Shown: positions 26,255 through 35,029 of the stretch, in pieces
Position numbering within the stretch: the first letter of the stretch is position 1
Layout: the number at the start of each line of letters is the position of its first letter
Assembly: GCF_004214935.1 (NCBI RefSeq)
Contig: NZ_SFCC01000002.1
Coordinates: forward strand, 124,001 to 188,000
From: Amycolatopsis suaedae
Lineage (GTDB): Bacteria > Actinomycetota > Actinomycetes > Mycobacteriales > Pseudonocardiaceae
Direction of reading: 5' to 3'
Length of the DNA: 64,000 bases
Notes under the pieces: model-generated
Seen by the model: only the letters and a program-made list of their open reading frames with translations
Told to the model about the DNA's origin: nothing
Database searches by the model: none
Translations under genes and position numbers: made by a program

Positions 26255-27667
26255 TCAGCCCTGCGCGAGGTCGGCGAACCGGCTGTAGTGCAACTGGTGG
26301 GCCACCACGACGGTGTTCAGCGGACCGGCACGGTGCTTGGCCAGGATCAGGTCGGCCTCGCCGGCCCTCGGGTCGTCGCGCTCCCACGCGTCCGGCCGGT
26401 TGATCAGGATGACGATGTCCGCGTCCTGCTCCAGCGATCCGGACTCACGTAGGTCGGACAGCATCGGCCGCTTGTCGGTCCGCTGCTCGGGGCCACGGTT
26501 CAGCTGGCTGATCGCCACCACCGGCACCTCGAGTTCCTTGGCCAGCAGCTTGAGCTGCCGGGAGAACTCCGACACCTCCTGCTGACGGGACTCGACCCGC
26601 TTGCCGGACGTCATCAGCTGCATGTAGTCGACGACCACCAGCTTGAGGTCGTTGCGCTGCTTGAGCCGCCGCGCCTTCGCCCGGATCTCCATCATGGTCA
26701 TGTTCGGCGAGTCGTCGATGAACAGCGGTGCCTCGCTGATCTCGCTCATCCGCCGGGCCAGCCGCGTCCAGTCGTCGTCGGTCATGCGGCCACCACGCAT
26801 GTCCTGCAGCCGGATCTTGGCCTCGGCCGAGAGCATGCGCATGACGATCTCGGTGCGGCTCATCTCCAGCGAGAAGATGACGCTGCTCATGCCGTGCTTG
26901 ATGGAGCACGACCGCGCGAAGTCCAGTCCCAGTGTCGACTTACCGACACCGGGCCGGGCGGCGACGATGATCATCTGGCCCGGGTGCAGGCCGTTGGTCA
27001 GGTCGTCGAGATCGGTGAACCCGGTCGGCACACCCTGCGCCGAACCACCCCTGGACGCGATCGCGTCGATCTCGTCCATCGTCGGCTGCAGCAGTTCCTC
27101 CAGCGCGACGTAGTCCTCGCTGGTGCGCCGCTCGGTGACCTCGTAGATGGCTGCCTGCGCGCGGTCGACCACCTCGTTGATGTCGCCGCCGTCGCGGGCG
27201 TTGGCGCTGTAGCCGTACTGGACGATCCGGGTGCCTGCCTCCACCAGCCTGCGCAGGATGGCCTTCTCGGCGACGATCTCCGCGTAGTACCCGGCATTCG
27301 CGGCCGTGGGCACGGTGGCGATCAGGGTGTGCAGGTACGGCGCACCGCCGACCCTGCCGAGTTCGCCCCTGCGCTCCAGTTCCGCGGAGATAGTGATCGG
27401 GTCGGCGGGCTCGCCCCTGCCGTACAGGTCGAGCACGCAGTCGTAGACGGCCTGGTGTGCCGGCCGGTAGAAGTCGCCGGGCCGCAGCACCTCGACGACG
27501 TCGGCGATCGCGTCCTTGGACAGCAGCATGCCGCCGAGCACGGACTGCTCCGCGGCAAGATCCTGCGGCGGCTGGCGTTCGAAATCGCCACCCCGGCCGG
27601 GACCGGGGTCTTCCGGCGGCGGACCGTCGTTGGTGTAGACGGGACCGCGATCGTCGGTGAGCGCCAC
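26255..27667 (-). CDS. dnaB: Replicative DNA helicase DnaB
   Basis: 470 residues from GTG 27667 (VALTDDRGPVY); GTG 27679 is an alternative that directly abuts GAGGAG. The N-terminal domain begins PPQDLAAEQSVLGGMLLSKD; the RecA-type helicase domain has Walker A ARPGVGKSTLGLDFARS, Walker B LVVVDYMQLM, and H4 region ISQLNRGPEQRTDKRPMLSD. It unwinds DNA at the fork. M. tuberculosis DnaB carries an intein; here the Walker A region and the rest are continuous, so the gene is intein-free. A DnaA-box-like cluster lies upstream. Confidence 0.97.
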   Translation of the reverse strand: MALTDDRGPVYTNDGPPPEDPGPGRGGDFERQPPQDLAAEQSVLGGMLLSKDAIADVVEVLRPGDFYRPAHQAVYDCVLDLYGRGEPADPITISAELERRGELGRVGGAPYLHTLIATVPTAANAGYYAEIVAEKAILRRLVEAGTRIVQYGYSANARDGGDINEVVDRAQAAIYEVTERRTSEDYVALEELLQPTMDEIDAIASRGGSAQGVPTGFTDLDDLTNGLHPGQMIIVAARPGVGKSTLGLDFARSCSIKHGMSSVIFSLEMSRTEIVMRMLSAEAKIRLQDMRGGRMTDDDWTRLARRMSEISEAPLFIDDSPNMTMMEIRAKARRLKQRNDLKLVVVDYMQLMTSGKRVESRQQEVSEFSRQLKLLAKELEVPVVAISQLNRGPEQRTDKRPMLSDLRESGSLEQDADIVILINRPDAWERDDPRAGEADLILAKHRAGPLNTVVVAHQLHYSRFADLAQG

Positions 27668-27843
27668 CGCGGCAGGCACCTCCTCAGGATGCGAACATCA
27701 GTTCGATTATGCCGGATCAGACCGACATCGGGGGCGATCCCCGGTGGGCGTTTCGCCGCCGGATCGGCAGCCGGACAGCACACGTCCGGGCGGCACAGTA
27801 TGTCCCTCGGACGGAGCAGCGCAAAGGCGCTTGGGGACCGTCC

Positions 27844-28068
27844 TGTGGATAACCTGGGGACGGAAGCGGGCATCCCTTCACAGGCAACTTCCAGCCTGTG
27901 TACAACCTGGGGACAACACGGGGAAGCCTTGGCAAAACCGCAGGTAGAACCCTGTGTGCAAGTTGTGGAGAAATTAGTTCGAACTCGTCCGGCGTGTCGC
28001 GCGGGGTCGGCCCGTCGGCGTGTCGCGGACACCGCGCCGGGGGAGATACCCCCAGCCCCTGTGGATAG
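27844..28068. promoter_or_regulatory. Cluster of DnaA-box-like 9-mers upstream of dnaB
   Basis: Five 9-mers within one mismatch of TT(A/G)TCCACA occur on the minus strand in 225 bases: TTATCCACA at 27844-27852 (perfect), TTGTACACA at 27897-27905, TTGTCCCCA at 27908-27916, TTCTCCACA at 27964-27972 and CTATCCACA at 28060-28068. TTGCACACA (27953-27961) is a two-mismatch candidate. The interval 27680-28110 has no gene. A replication-control or DnaA-titrating site, or DnaA-regulated dnaB promoter, is possible; no AT-rich unwinding element is seen, so this is unlikely to be oriC itself. Confidence 0.6.
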
Positions 28069-28110
28069 GACTACCGAGCGTAGAGGCACCACTCACTAGG
28101 CTGAACGGGG

Positions 28111-28902
28111 CTATCCACCGAGGGTGCTCTGCGCTGCTCGCAGTCGCTCCGTGAGCACCGCGGTGGTCGCCGGGGTGAACACGATCAGCGGCTCCCCCCG
28201 GCCCGCGGTCTCCTCGGTCAGCCAGCGGCCCTCCGAGGTGTCGATGTAGTTCACCGGCTTGTCCACCCGGACCCTGCTGCCGCTGCGGTTGCGCAACGCG
28301 ACGTACAGGCTGCCGCCGCCGAGCCGGGGCAGGTGCAGGACCCGGCGCAGCTCGTCGGCCTCCTGCGAGCCCGCGCTCTGCCTGCCGCTCTGCATTACCG
28401 AGAAGCCCTCGTCCTGGGCGGTGGTCCGACGGTTGCCACCCAGCTCGCTCTTCGGCACCGACAGGGTGTTGCCCTTGCCCGCGGCGAGCCTGGGGATCTG
28501 GCCGATGAACTCGGGCAGCAGCTCGCTCGGGTGCACCGACGCCACCACGACGCCTTCCTGCTTCGTGTTGCGCGCGAGGACGAACCCCTCGGCGCCCGCC
28601 GCGCCCGCCAGCAGGTTGTAGTCCAGCGACTTGCCGTCGTACCCGCCGTTGATCCAGGCGTAGTACTCCAGCTGCGGCCTGGCGATCGCGTCCACGGTGG
28701 CCAGCAGGCCGGGATCCACGCCACGGCGGCCGGCCAGTCCGGCACCGGCCAGCTCCTTGTCGGCCCGCTCGTTCTCCTTGCGCTGCGCGTCCTCGCTCAG
28801 CCACGTCGGCGTGCTGGCGAGGATCTGGTGTGGCTCGCCACCGCGCCTGCGGATGAGGTTGAGCAGGGTGCCGGTGGACATCGTGACCTGCTTGGCCAGC
28901 AC
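28111..28902 (-). CDS. ESX secretion-associated protein EspG family
   Basis: 263 residues from GTG 28902. Matches the EspG-like family of Pseudonocardiaceae: LARPQLEYYAWINGG-type segment (IARPQLEYYAWINGGYDGKS), AEGFVLARNTKQEGVVVAS, and C-terminal RWLTEETAGRGEPLIVFTPA. EspG proteins are cytoplasmic chaperones that bind PE/PPE substrates and keep them soluble for type VII secretion. It sits 44 bases after the PPE-like gene, consistent with a substrate-chaperone pair. No ESX core genes (eccB/C/D/E, mycP) are in this window. Confidence 0.85.
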   Translation of the reverse strand: MLAKQVTMSTGTLLNLIRRRGGEPHQILASTPTWLSEDAQRKENERADKELAGAGLAGRRGVDPGLLATVDAIARPQLEYYAWINGGYDGKSLDYNLLAGAAGAEGFVLARNTKQEGVVVASVHPSELLPEFIGQIPRLAAGKGNTLSVPKSELGGNRRTTAQDEGFSVMQSGRQSAGSQEADELRRVLHLPRLGGGSLYVALRNRSGSRVRVDKPVNYIDTSEGRWLTEETAGRGEPLIVFTPATTAVLTERLRAAQSTLGG

Positions 28903-28946
28903 CGTGGTGGGTCCCCTCTGTTCTGTTTGGGCGGAACGGGAAAAGA

Positions 28947-30257
28947 CTACTCGCCGATCACCGGCGGAGCCGTCAGCTCATCGGTGCCGAACACCTCGTT
29001 GGGGTCGTCACCGACCAGGAACCGCGACTGGCGCTCCTCGTCCTCGGCGCCCTGACCGCGGCCCGCGCCAGCGCCCATGCCACCCATTCCCATGCCGCCC
29101 ATGGCTCCGGGACGGCCACCGGCGCCCGCGCCACCGGCACCGATGCCACCGGGCCGGGCACCTCCCGCACCCGCACCGGGACCAGCGCCTGCGCCGCTCT
29201 GCGTGCCGCCAGGGCCGAAGCCCGCGCCGGGCATCCCGCCGGGACCGAACCCGGCGCCGCCGGGGCCGAAGTCGCCACCGGGCATGCCGCCACCCGGCAC
29301 CCCACCGGGCATGCGGCCGCCACCCGGACCGAAGTCCGCACTCGGCATCTTCGGCGGGGTGTATCCGGCCGCCGACGTGCCGTCGTCCCAGGCAGGCGGC
29401 TTGTAACCACCGCCGGGCATGTTGCCGCCCGCGCCGGGGAACTCCGGTGGCTTGTAGCCGCCACCGGGCATCTCACCGGGCTTGAAGCCGGGAACACCGC
29501 CGGGCATCCCGGCGCCACCGGGCATGCCACCCCCTGGCATGCCGCCACCGCCACCGGGCATTCCCCCGCCCCCGCCGGGCATCCCGCCGCCACCACCGGG
29601 CTGGTCGGGGTTCGGGTCCTGGGAGTCGGGGATGCCGTCGCCGTCGCGGTCGCCGTCCTTGCCGCCGTCGACACCGACGTTCTGGACCTGCCCCTCCATC
29701 TGGCTGTAGGTGGGCATGCCCTTGGCGTTCTCGTTGCTGGCCTTGAAGTACTCGTTGAAGGCCTCGACGTTGGCCTGGCCCTTCTCGTTGTACTCCTTGA
29801 TGGCCCGGTCGGTGTCGGTCTCCCACGGCGTGATGTCGTTGAGGAAGCTGCTCTCCGGCGGCTTCTGCGGGACCTCCTGCACCTTCGAGTGCACGGTGGT
29901 GAACGCGCTGCGCTGCTCGCCGAGGAACTTGTCGCTGTCCTGGAGCTTGGTCCGCGAGTCCTCCATCCACTTCTTCAGCGGGTGGGCGCCGGACTTCGCG
30001 GCGTCGGCGCTGTTGCCGGTCCAGGCCGCGTCCATCTCCTTGATCAGGTCGTCGATGGTCGACATCCGGGACTCGTAGGTGCCCTTGAGCTTGCCGGCGG
30101 CCGCCCTGCCGTTGTCCAGGGACTCGGGGCCGTTGCCGTGCGTGATCTGCTCCCAGATCTGGTAGCAGTCGATCTTGCGATCGCCCTCGCCCGCGGTGTA
30201 GCTGCCGGCTTCCTCCTGCGTCAGCGCCGCGATGATCGGAATGAGGATCAGGCCCAC
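28947..30257 (-). CDS. PPE-type ESX substrate with Gly/Pro/Met-rich tail
   Basis: 436 residues from GTG 30257, 9 bases after GAGGGG; in-frame TTG codons at 30263/30266 are closer to the Shine-Dalgarno. Residues about 35-110 are helical with a W-x-G turn (MDAAWTGNSADAAKSG), as in WXG100/PPE proteins. A DGDRDGDGIPDSQDPN stretch looks like a calcium-binding thrombospondin-3 type motif. From about residue 215 the sequence is repeats of GGGMPGG, GYKPPEFPG and FGPGG. The C-terminus is acidic (EVFGTDELTAPPVIGE). It is likely exported by an ESX system encoded elsewhere. Confidence 0.8.
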   Translation of the reverse strand: MGLILIPIIAALTQEEAGSYTAGEGDRKIDCYQIWEQITHGNGPESLDNGRAAAGKLKGTYESRMSTIDDLIKEMDAAWTGNSADAAKSGAHPLKKWMEDSRTKLQDSDKFLGEQRSAFTTVHSKVQEVPQKPPESSFLNDITPWETDTDRAIKEYNEKGQANVEAFNEYFKASNENAKGMPTYSQMEGQVQNVGVDGGKDGDRDGDGIPDSQDPNPDQPGGGGGMPGGGGGMPGGGGGMPGGGMPGGAGMPGGVPGFKPGEMPGGGYKPPEFPGAGGNMPGGGYKPPAWDDGTSAAGYTPPKMPSADFGPGGGRMPGGVPGGGMPGGDFGPGGAGFGPGGMPGAGFGPGGTQSGAGAGPGAGAGGARPGGIGAGGAGAGGRPGAMGGMGMGGMGAGAGRGQGAEDEERQSRFLVGDDPNEVFGTDELTAPPVIGE

Positions 30258-30347
30258 GATCAACAACCCCTCGGAACGAACGACGAATTCAACGCAATCA
30301 CCGAATCGGACGTACCGCCCGACCTCCCGGTTCCCCCGCGGTACACG

Positions 30348-30959
30348 TCAGCCGCCCTTGAGCGTCTCGACCATCGCCACCGCGACCTTCTCGGCCACCG
30401 GACACGGGTTCGCCTTGTCGGGCTCCCGCAGGAACTGGGTGCTGACCTGCACGGCGAGCTGATCGGTCACGCCGACGTGCAGCGTGCAGTCGCCACTCGA
30501 GCGCTGGTCCGCGTCCGAGGCGTACACCGCCGGGTACCCGGCGACCTGGGTTTCCTCGAAGTAGGCGAACTCGGCCTTCTGGTCGTAGATGTCCGACAGC
30601 CCGTTGGTGTTCTTCGGGTTGGCGGTCAGGTCGACCCGGTTCGCGTCGGCGGCCGTCTGCTTCCAGTAGCAGCTCGGTCCCACCGCGGACTCGCGCGAGG
30701 TGCCGTCGGCCAGGCCCAGTTCGCTCAGCTTCGACGCCGAGACGGCGGAGCACGGGTCACTCGAGAGGGTGGACGTGTTCAGCGGCTCGCCGACCCGCGG
30801 GGCACTGCCGCCCGGCGCGGCCGAGGAACTGGGGGCGGAGGCGCCCTCACCGGCCCTGGGCACCGTTCCGGAGCCCCGGTTGTCCGAGCCGCAGCCGGCG
30901 ACCACGGCCGCCGCGACCAGCGTCGCGGCCCCGAACGCGAGCAGGCGGGAAGGGTTCAT
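30348..30959 (-). CDS. DUF3558 family lipoprotein
   Basis: 203 residues from ATG 30959. Signal peptide with lipobox VVAGCG (Cys23), a Ser/Pro-rich linker, then the DUF3558 domain (SSDPCSAVSASKLSELGL; GPSCYWKQTA; SSGDCTLHVGVTDQLAVQV) with paired Cys. DUF3558 lipoproteins are widespread in actinobacteria and often accompany ESX-associated genes; function unknown. The start overlaps the stop of the EspC-like gene (ATGA), showing translational coupling. Confidence 0.88.
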   Translation of the reverse strand: MNPSRLLAFGAATLVAAAVVAGCGSDNRGSGTVPRAGEGASAPSSSAAPGGSAPRVGEPLNTSTLSSDPCSAVSASKLSELGLADGTSRESAVGPSCYWKQTAADANRVDLTANPKNTNGLSDIYDQKAEFAYFEETQVAGYPAVYASDADQRSSGDCTLHVGVTDQLAVQVSTQFLREPDKANPCPVAEKVAVAMVETLKGG

Positions 30960-31306
30960 TGCGGCATCGCACCCGACTTGTTGACGTCGGCCATCGCCTG
31001 TTCCTCGCCGGTCTGCATCTTCCGCTTGGCGTCCTCGAGGGCACGCACGTAGTTGTCCACGTACTCGCGCATCTTGGTGTTCTGCTCGAGGAACGCCTTG
31101 CCGGACGGGTTCGCGCCCTTGGTGAAGTCGCCGCTGGCGAACTCCTTGCCCGGCGCCTTGACGTTCGCCATCAGCTCGCCGTCGGCCTTGTCGTTGGCGA
31201 GGTCCTCCTGCAGTTGCTTCCACTTGCCGATGACGGCGTCGAGCTTCACCGGATCGAACTGGAAGCCACCCGCGCCACCGGGAGCCGACATGTTGACGTT
31301 ACCCAT
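30956..31306 (-). CDS. Small EspC/WXG100-like ESX-associated protein
   Basis: 116 residues, all-helical, no signal peptide: FQFDPVKLDAVIGKWKQLQE, then LMANVKAPGKEFASGDFTKG, and a C-terminal helix ending KRKMQTGEEQAMADVNKSG. Size, helicity and position at the head of the EspG-PPE-DUF3558 operon fit type VII-associated helical-hairpin proteins, but a canonical WXG is absent. The first gene of the four-gene operon (31306 down to 28111). Confidence 0.7.
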   Translation of the reverse strand: MGNVNMSAPGGAGGFQFDPVKLDAVIGKWKQLQEDLANDKADGELMANVKAPGKEFASGDFTKGANPSGKAFLEQNTKMREYVDNYVRALEDAKRKMQTGEEQAMADVNKSGAMPQ

Positions 31307-31390
31307 TGCGCCCAGTCCCCTTCACCTTGGACAAAGGTCAGTTTCCCTGCGCTTTCGACGCCGTGCAAGGCCGAACCGTTCCGACCGAAA

Positions 31391-31425
31391 GCGGGGCCGC
31401 CCTCCCGAAGGAGCGACGACCCCGC
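31391..31425 (-). terminator. Probable terminator of the rpsF-rplI operon
   Basis: GCGGGG (31391-31396) pairs with CCCCGC (31420-31425), with an inner CTCC/GGAG stem and CGAA loop (31402-31413) and internal mismatches. It is located after the rplI stop in the minus direction and before the EspC-like gene. No U tract. Confidence 0.45.
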
Positions 31426-31442
31426 CATGGTGTTGCCGGGTG

Positions 31443-31898
31443 TTACTTGGCGACGATCTGCAGCCGGACGTCAGCCTTGACGTTGGGGTGCAGCCGGGCG
31501 CTGACCTGGTGCTTGCCCACCGTCTTGATGTGCTCACGCAGCTCGATGACGCGCTTGTCCAGCAGCGGGCCACCGGCCGACTTGATGGCCGCGACGATGT
31601 CGTTCGCGGTCACCGAGCCGAACAGCTTCTTCGAACCCTCGGCGGCCTTGGCCGACAGCTCGACGGCACCCAGACCCTCCAGCGCGGCCTTGACCTCCTT
31701 GGCGTGGTCGAGGTCGCGGATCCGGCGGCTCTCCTGAGCGCGGCGGATGGTCTGGACGTTCTTCTCCGCACCCTTGGTGGCCACGATGGCGTACCCGCGG
31801 GGCAGCAGGTAGTTGCGCGCGTAACCGTCCTTGACCTCGACGATGTCGCCGGGGCCGCCGAGGTTCGCCACGTCGGTGGTCAGAATGATCTTGGCCAT
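31443..31898 (-). CDS. rplI: 50S ribosomal protein L9
   Basis: 151 residues from ATG 31898, with GAAGGAGG upstream. N-terminal [20 protein letters not shown] and [16 protein letters not shown] are the L9 signature; the C-terminal domain ([28 protein letters not shown]) is complete. L9 binds 23S rRNA at the L1 stalk base. Last gene of the rpsF-ssb-rpsR-rplI operon, as in most bacteria. Confidence 0.97.
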   Translation of the reverse strand: MAKIILTTDVANLGGPGDIVEVKDGYARNYLLPRGYAIVATKGAEKNVQTIRRAQESRRIRDLDHAKEVKAALEGLGAVELSAKAAEGSKKLFGSVTANDIVAAIKSAGGPLLDKRVIELREHIKTVGKHQVSARLHPNVKADVRLQIVAK

Positions 31899-31923
31899 GA
31901 CGTGCCTCCTTCTCTTCTCAGGC

Positions 31924-32172
31924 TCAGCGAGCGGTCGAGGTGTAGGGCAGCAGCGCCATCTCACGGGAGTTCTTCACCGCGACGGCGATGTCCCGCTGGT
32001 GCTGGCTGCAGTTACCGGTGACCCGACGGGCACGGATCTTGCCGCGGTCGGAGATGTACTTACGCAGAAGGTTGGTGTCCTTGTAGTCGATCGACTCGGG
32101 ACGGCCCTTCTTCTCGGCCTTGCAGAAAACGCAGACCTTCTTCTTCGGCTTACGAATGGGTGGCTTGGCCAC
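31924..32172 (-). CDS. rpsR: 30S ribosomal protein S18 (zinc-type, C+)
   Basis: 82 residues. CVFC (Cys14, Cys17) and GNCSQHQR (Cys55, His58) form the zinc-ribbon-like set of the C+ form of S18; actinobacteria often encode a second C- paralogue that is expressed under zinc limitation. S18 pairs with S6 on the small-subunit platform. Located between ssb and rplI. Confidence 0.96.
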   Translation of the reverse strand: MAKPPIRKPKKKVCVFCKAEKKGRPESIDYKDTNLLRKYISDRGKIRARRVTGNCSQHQRDIAVAVKNSREMALLPYTSTAR

Positions 32173-32210
32173 GGCTACTCCTGGAAACTCTTCTCACGAA
32201 ATGGGTCTGA

Positions 32211-32711
32211 TCAGAACGGGGGCTCGTCGTTGAAGCCGCCTCCGCCTCCGCCACCGGCGGGCGGGGCCGAGCCCCACGGGTCGTCGGCAGGCGCGCCGCC
32301 ACCGGGGCCGCCGCTGCCGCCGCCGAACCCACCGCCGCCGTTACCGCGGCTGACCTTGTTCACCTTGGCGGTGGCGTAGCGCAGGGACGGGCCGATCTCG
32401 TCGACCTCGAGCTCGACGACCGTGCGCTTCTCGCCTTCCTTGGTCTCGAACGACCGCTGCTTGAGGCGGCCCTGCACGACCACCCGCGCACCGCGGGTGA
32501 GCGACTCGGCAACGTTCTCGGCGGCCTGCCGCCAGATGTTGCAGCGCAGGAAGAGCGCCTCGCCGTCCTTCCACTCGCCGCTCTGGCGGTCGAAGGTGCG
32601 GGGGGTAGACGCGACGGTGAAGTTCGCGACCGCGGCGCCGGACGAGGTGAACCGCAGTTCCGGGTCGGCCGTCAGGTTGCCGACCACCGTGATGACGGTG
32701 TCTCCGGCCAT
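32211..32711 (-). CDS. ssb: Single-stranded DNA-binding protein
   Basis: 166 residues. The OB fold begins [20 protein letters not shown] and includes [18 protein letters not shown] and [21 protein letters not shown] Gly-rich linker (residues about 122-155) precedes the acidic tip DEPPF, a variant of the DDIPF tail that recruits replication and repair proteins. It lies 2 bases after rpsF and 38 bases before rpsR. Confidence 0.97.
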   Translation of the reverse strand: MAGDTVITVVGNLTADPELRFTSSGAAVANFTVASTPRTFDRQSGEWKDGEALFLRCNIWRQAAENVAESLTRGARVVVQGRLKQRSFETKEGEKRTVVELEVDEIGPSLRYATAKVNKVSRGNGGGGFGGGSGGPGGGAPADDPWGSAPPAGGGGGGGFNDEPPF

Positions 32712-32713
32712 GA

Positions 32714-33025
32714 TCAGGCCTTCGCCGGGGTGCGCTTGACCTCACGCCGGACGACCTTGGTGCGGAGCACGGTCTCCTGCAGCGACAGCTGCCGGTCCAG
32801 CTCCTTCACCGCCTCGGGCTCGGTATTGAGGTCGAGGATGGCGTAGATGCCCTCGGCGTGCTTCTTGATCTCGTACGAGAGCCGGCGACGGCCCCAGACG
32901 TCGACCTTCTCCACGGTTCCGCCGGACGTCCGGATCACGTTGAGGAACGTGTCCAGCGTCGGAGCGACGGTCCGCTCGTCGAGGGTGGGATCCAGGATGA
33001 CCATTACCTCGTAATGGCGTGACAT
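32714..33025 (-). CDS. rpsF: 30S ribosomal protein S6
   Basis: 103 residues from ATG 33025, 8 bases after AGGAGGTGA; the in-frame GTG at 33031 lies too near the Shine-Dalgarno. [39 protein letters not shown] and [12 protein letters not shown] are typical of S6. First gene of the operon with ssb, rpsR and rplI. S6 and S18 often repress this operon through a leader RNA; I could not identify that motif with confidence in 33026-33100. Confidence 0.97.
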   Translation of the reverse strand: MSRHYEVMVILDPTLDERTVAPTLDTFLNVIRTSGGTVEKVDVWGRRRLSYEIKKHAEGIYAILDLNTEPEAVKELDRQLSLQETVLRTKVVRREVKRTPAKA

Positions 33026-33105
33026 AACCACTCACCTCCTATGGGCTCGCGGCCACGGACGTTCCGTGACAGGAGGGTATGTCCGCCCGAAAGAGTACCT
33101 GGGGG

Positions 33106-33966
33106 CTACGACACCCTGCGCAGCACCCAGGTGCGGACCAGCGCGGCGGCCACTCCGGCCAGCGCGACGACGGCCAGCAGCATCGGCAGCTGAACGGTTC
33201 CCGGCTGCTCGGCCGCGGCCAGCGAGGTGCCGTTGCCCGCGTTGTTTCCGGCGGGCTGGACCGGCTGCTCCTGGCCCAGGATGCCGAACTCGGGCGAGTG
33301 CTGACCAGGCAGCGGGCTGCCGGCGGGGTACCGGGCGCCCGGCGGCAGCGCGAGGCCGGGGACGGCGGCCGGGATGTTGCTGTAGTCCCTCGGCGGCACG
33401 GGCAGCGTGCCGGTGCCGAGCGGAACCGTGCCGGGGGTGGTCGGCGTGCCGCCGCCCGGCTGCTGACCGGCCGACCCGCCGGGCTGGGTGGTGGTCGGTG
33501 GGGTGTAGTTGCCCGCATAGGCGGTGAACCCGCAGCTACCGGCGACCTTGTTGTGGATGCTGGCCAGCGTCTTCTCGCGGTTGAGCCCGAGTCCCCACGA
33601 GCCCGCGTCCTTGAGCGCCTTGGTGACGGCCGCGCCGATGGCCTCGCCGGTGACGCTGCCGCTGGCCGCGTTGGGCACCGTGCCGACCTTGAGCTGGGCG
33701 ACCTTGGCGATGTCGTTGGCCGCGACGTCGTACAGCGCCAGCGTGCCCGCCTCGCGGGCACCTCGGCGGACCAGTTCCTTGACCGAGGCCCCGGTCACGG
33801 CGACCTCGTCGCCGATCTGACCGGTCACGGCGGTGGCGCAGTCCTTGGGCAGCACGGTGGTCGCCGACGCGGTACCGGAGGTCAGCAGCATGCCGCCGGA
33901 CGCGAGCGCGGCGAGCACCGTCGCGGTGAGCGCCCTGCGGGTGGTCGTGGCCAAATGGGTCCGCAC
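33106..33966 (-). CDS. Secreted protein with C-terminal membrane anchor (trio, copy 1)
   Basis: 286 residues from GTG 33966, 9 bases after GGAGG. Signal peptide (TTRRALTATVLAALASGGML, then TSGTASA). Two Cys in the N-terminal domain. A Pro/Gly/Thr-rich middle is followed by RDYSNIPAAVPGLALPPGAR, PEFGILGQEQP, and a C-terminal helix LPMLLAVVALAGVAAALV ending RTWVLRRVS. The C-terminal third is nearly the same as in the neighbour at 34031-34867 while the N-terminal domains differ, so it looks like a shared surface-anchoring module. Function unknown. Confidence 0.78.
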   Translation of the reverse strand: MRTHLATTTRRALTATVLAALASGGMLLTSGTASATTVLPKDCATAVTGQIGDEVAVTGASVKELVRRGAREAGTLALYDVAANDIAKVAQLKVGTVPNAASGSVTGEAIGAAVTKALKDAGSWGLGLNREKTLASIHNKVAGSCGFTAYAGNYTPPTTTQPGGSAGQQPGGGTPTTPGTVPLGTGTLPVPPRDYSNIPAAVPGLALPPGARYPAGSPLPGQHSPEFGILGQEQPVQPAGNNAGNGTSLAAAEQPGTVQLPMLLAVVALAGVAAALVRTWVLRRVS

Positions 33967-34030
33967 GGGCGCAGTCCTCCGCTTCACTCGGTCAGGGGTC
34001 ACCCACCATAACGACAGGGCGTCGTGGACG

Positions 34031-34867
34031 TTACGCCGTCGGCACGCGCCGCAACACCCAGGTGCGCACCAGACCCGCGGTGACACCGGACAGTGCGAGC
34101 ACGGCGATCAGCGTCGGCAGCCCGACCCCGCCCCCGGACCCCGCAGGTGCGGCGACGGCCTCGGCGCTGCCTGCGTTGCGGACGCCGTCGTCCGGCTTGG
34201 GCTGGTCCTGCCCCAGGATGCCGAACTCGGGCGCGTACCCGGGCACCTGACCGCCGTAGCGGACGCCGGGCGACGGCGAGAACAGGCCCGCGGTGGCCAT
34301 CGGGATGTTGCTGTAGTCGCGCATCGGGGAGAAGCCGGTGCTGAAGTTCGTCGGCAGCCCGGCGAACGTGGGCGCGCTGCCGCCGAGGACCGGGCTGTTC
34401 GGGCCGGGGATCAGCGGTTGCTGGGGCTGGGTTCCCGGGTTGCCTGGCTGCTGGCCGGGGTTCTGTGCCGGAGGTTTGGTGCCGGGCGCGGGCTGCTGCT
34501 GCCCGGGGTTGAGTGCCTGGCCTGCGGCGCCGGTGAGGCCGGAGACGGTGCCGTTCACCGCGTCGGCGGCCGGGCCGCCCACCACGGGAATGGGCGCGAC
34601 GACCGTGTCGACCACGGTCACGGTGACCTTGCACAGCGTGCCGAGGACACCGGAGAGCAGCGTGGTGGCCGCGTTGACGATCCCGAGGTCCAGCGGGCCC
34701 AGCAGGGTCTGGGCGACCACCTTGTCGCCCGGTTTGGCGGTCACCGAGCCGCCGCATTTCGCGTAGTGGGTGTCGGCGGCGTGGGCAGCGGGTGCGGCGA
34801 GTGCCGCGGACCCGGCGAGCACCAGCGCGGCGGCCGCGGTGGCGGTGACCTTGCGGGGCAAGCCCAT
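34031..34867 (-). CDS. Secreted protein with C-terminal membrane anchor (trio, copy 2)
   Basis: 278 residues from ATG 34867. Signal peptide (GLPRKVTATAAAALVLAGSA, then LAAPAAHA). N-terminal domain with two Cys (YAKCGGSVTAKPGDKVVAQT; LGTLCKVTVTVVDTVVAPI). A Pro/Gln-rich linker (NPGQQPGNPGTQPQQP) precedes RDYSNIPMATAGLFSPSPGV, PEFGILGQDQP and LPTLIAVLALSGVTAGLV-RTWVLRRV. It shares the C-terminal module with its downstream neighbour 64 bases away, so they are likely co-transcribed. No sortase motif is evident. Confidence 0.78.
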   Translation of the reverse strand: MGLPRKVTATAAAALVLAGSAALAAPAAHAADTHYAKCGGSVTAKPGDKVVAQTLLGPLDLGIVNAATTLLSGVLGTLCKVTVTVVDTVVAPIPVVGGPAADAVNGTVSGLTGAAGQALNPGQQQPAPGTKPPAQNPGQQPGNPGTQPQQPLIPGPNSPVLGGSAPTFAGLPTNFSTGFSPMRDYSNIPMATAGLFSPSPGVRYGGQVPGYAPEFGILGQDQPKPDDGVRNAGSAEAVAAPAGSGGGVGLPTLIAVLALSGVTAGLVRTWVLRRVPTA

Positions 34868-34986
34868 TGCATCCAGCCCTTTCAACGCTACAGCCCGTTG
34901 AACTGACAACGACGCTAACCGGAACCGGTGACGGCGTGCCTGCCGAAAGCGGCTGGCGAACGGGTGGACTTGGGGTTACCCACAGT

Positions 34987-35020
34987 GAAGGGCCCCTGCT
35001 CCGCGGAGCAGGGGCCCTTC
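34987..35020. terminator. 34-bp perfect palindrome (I-shaped terminator)
   Basis: 34987-35003 is perfectly complementary to 35004-35020, with no unpaired loop in the linear sequence and no U tract. It lies 9 bases beyond the end of the anchored-protein gene at 35030 (minus direction) and before the next gene in that direction. Such long GC-rich stems are common terminators in actinobacteria. Confidence 0.75.
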
Positions 35021-35029
35021 AGGCTGGGA

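Noticed and set aside
27680-28110. oriC
   Set aside because: DnaA-box-like sites are present, but there is no AT-rich unwinding segment and the flanking genes are not dnaA/dnaN.
28947-30266. PPE protein starting at TTG 30266 with a TM helix
   Set aside because: Shine-Dalgarno spacing fits GTG 30257 better; the hydrophobic start may be an artefact of a longer frame, although it remains partly in the chosen protein.
31307-31442. Small ORF 31246-31428 upstream of rplI end
   Set aside because: No Shine-Dalgarno and no similarity; it overlaps the EspC-like gene's start region and reads as noise.
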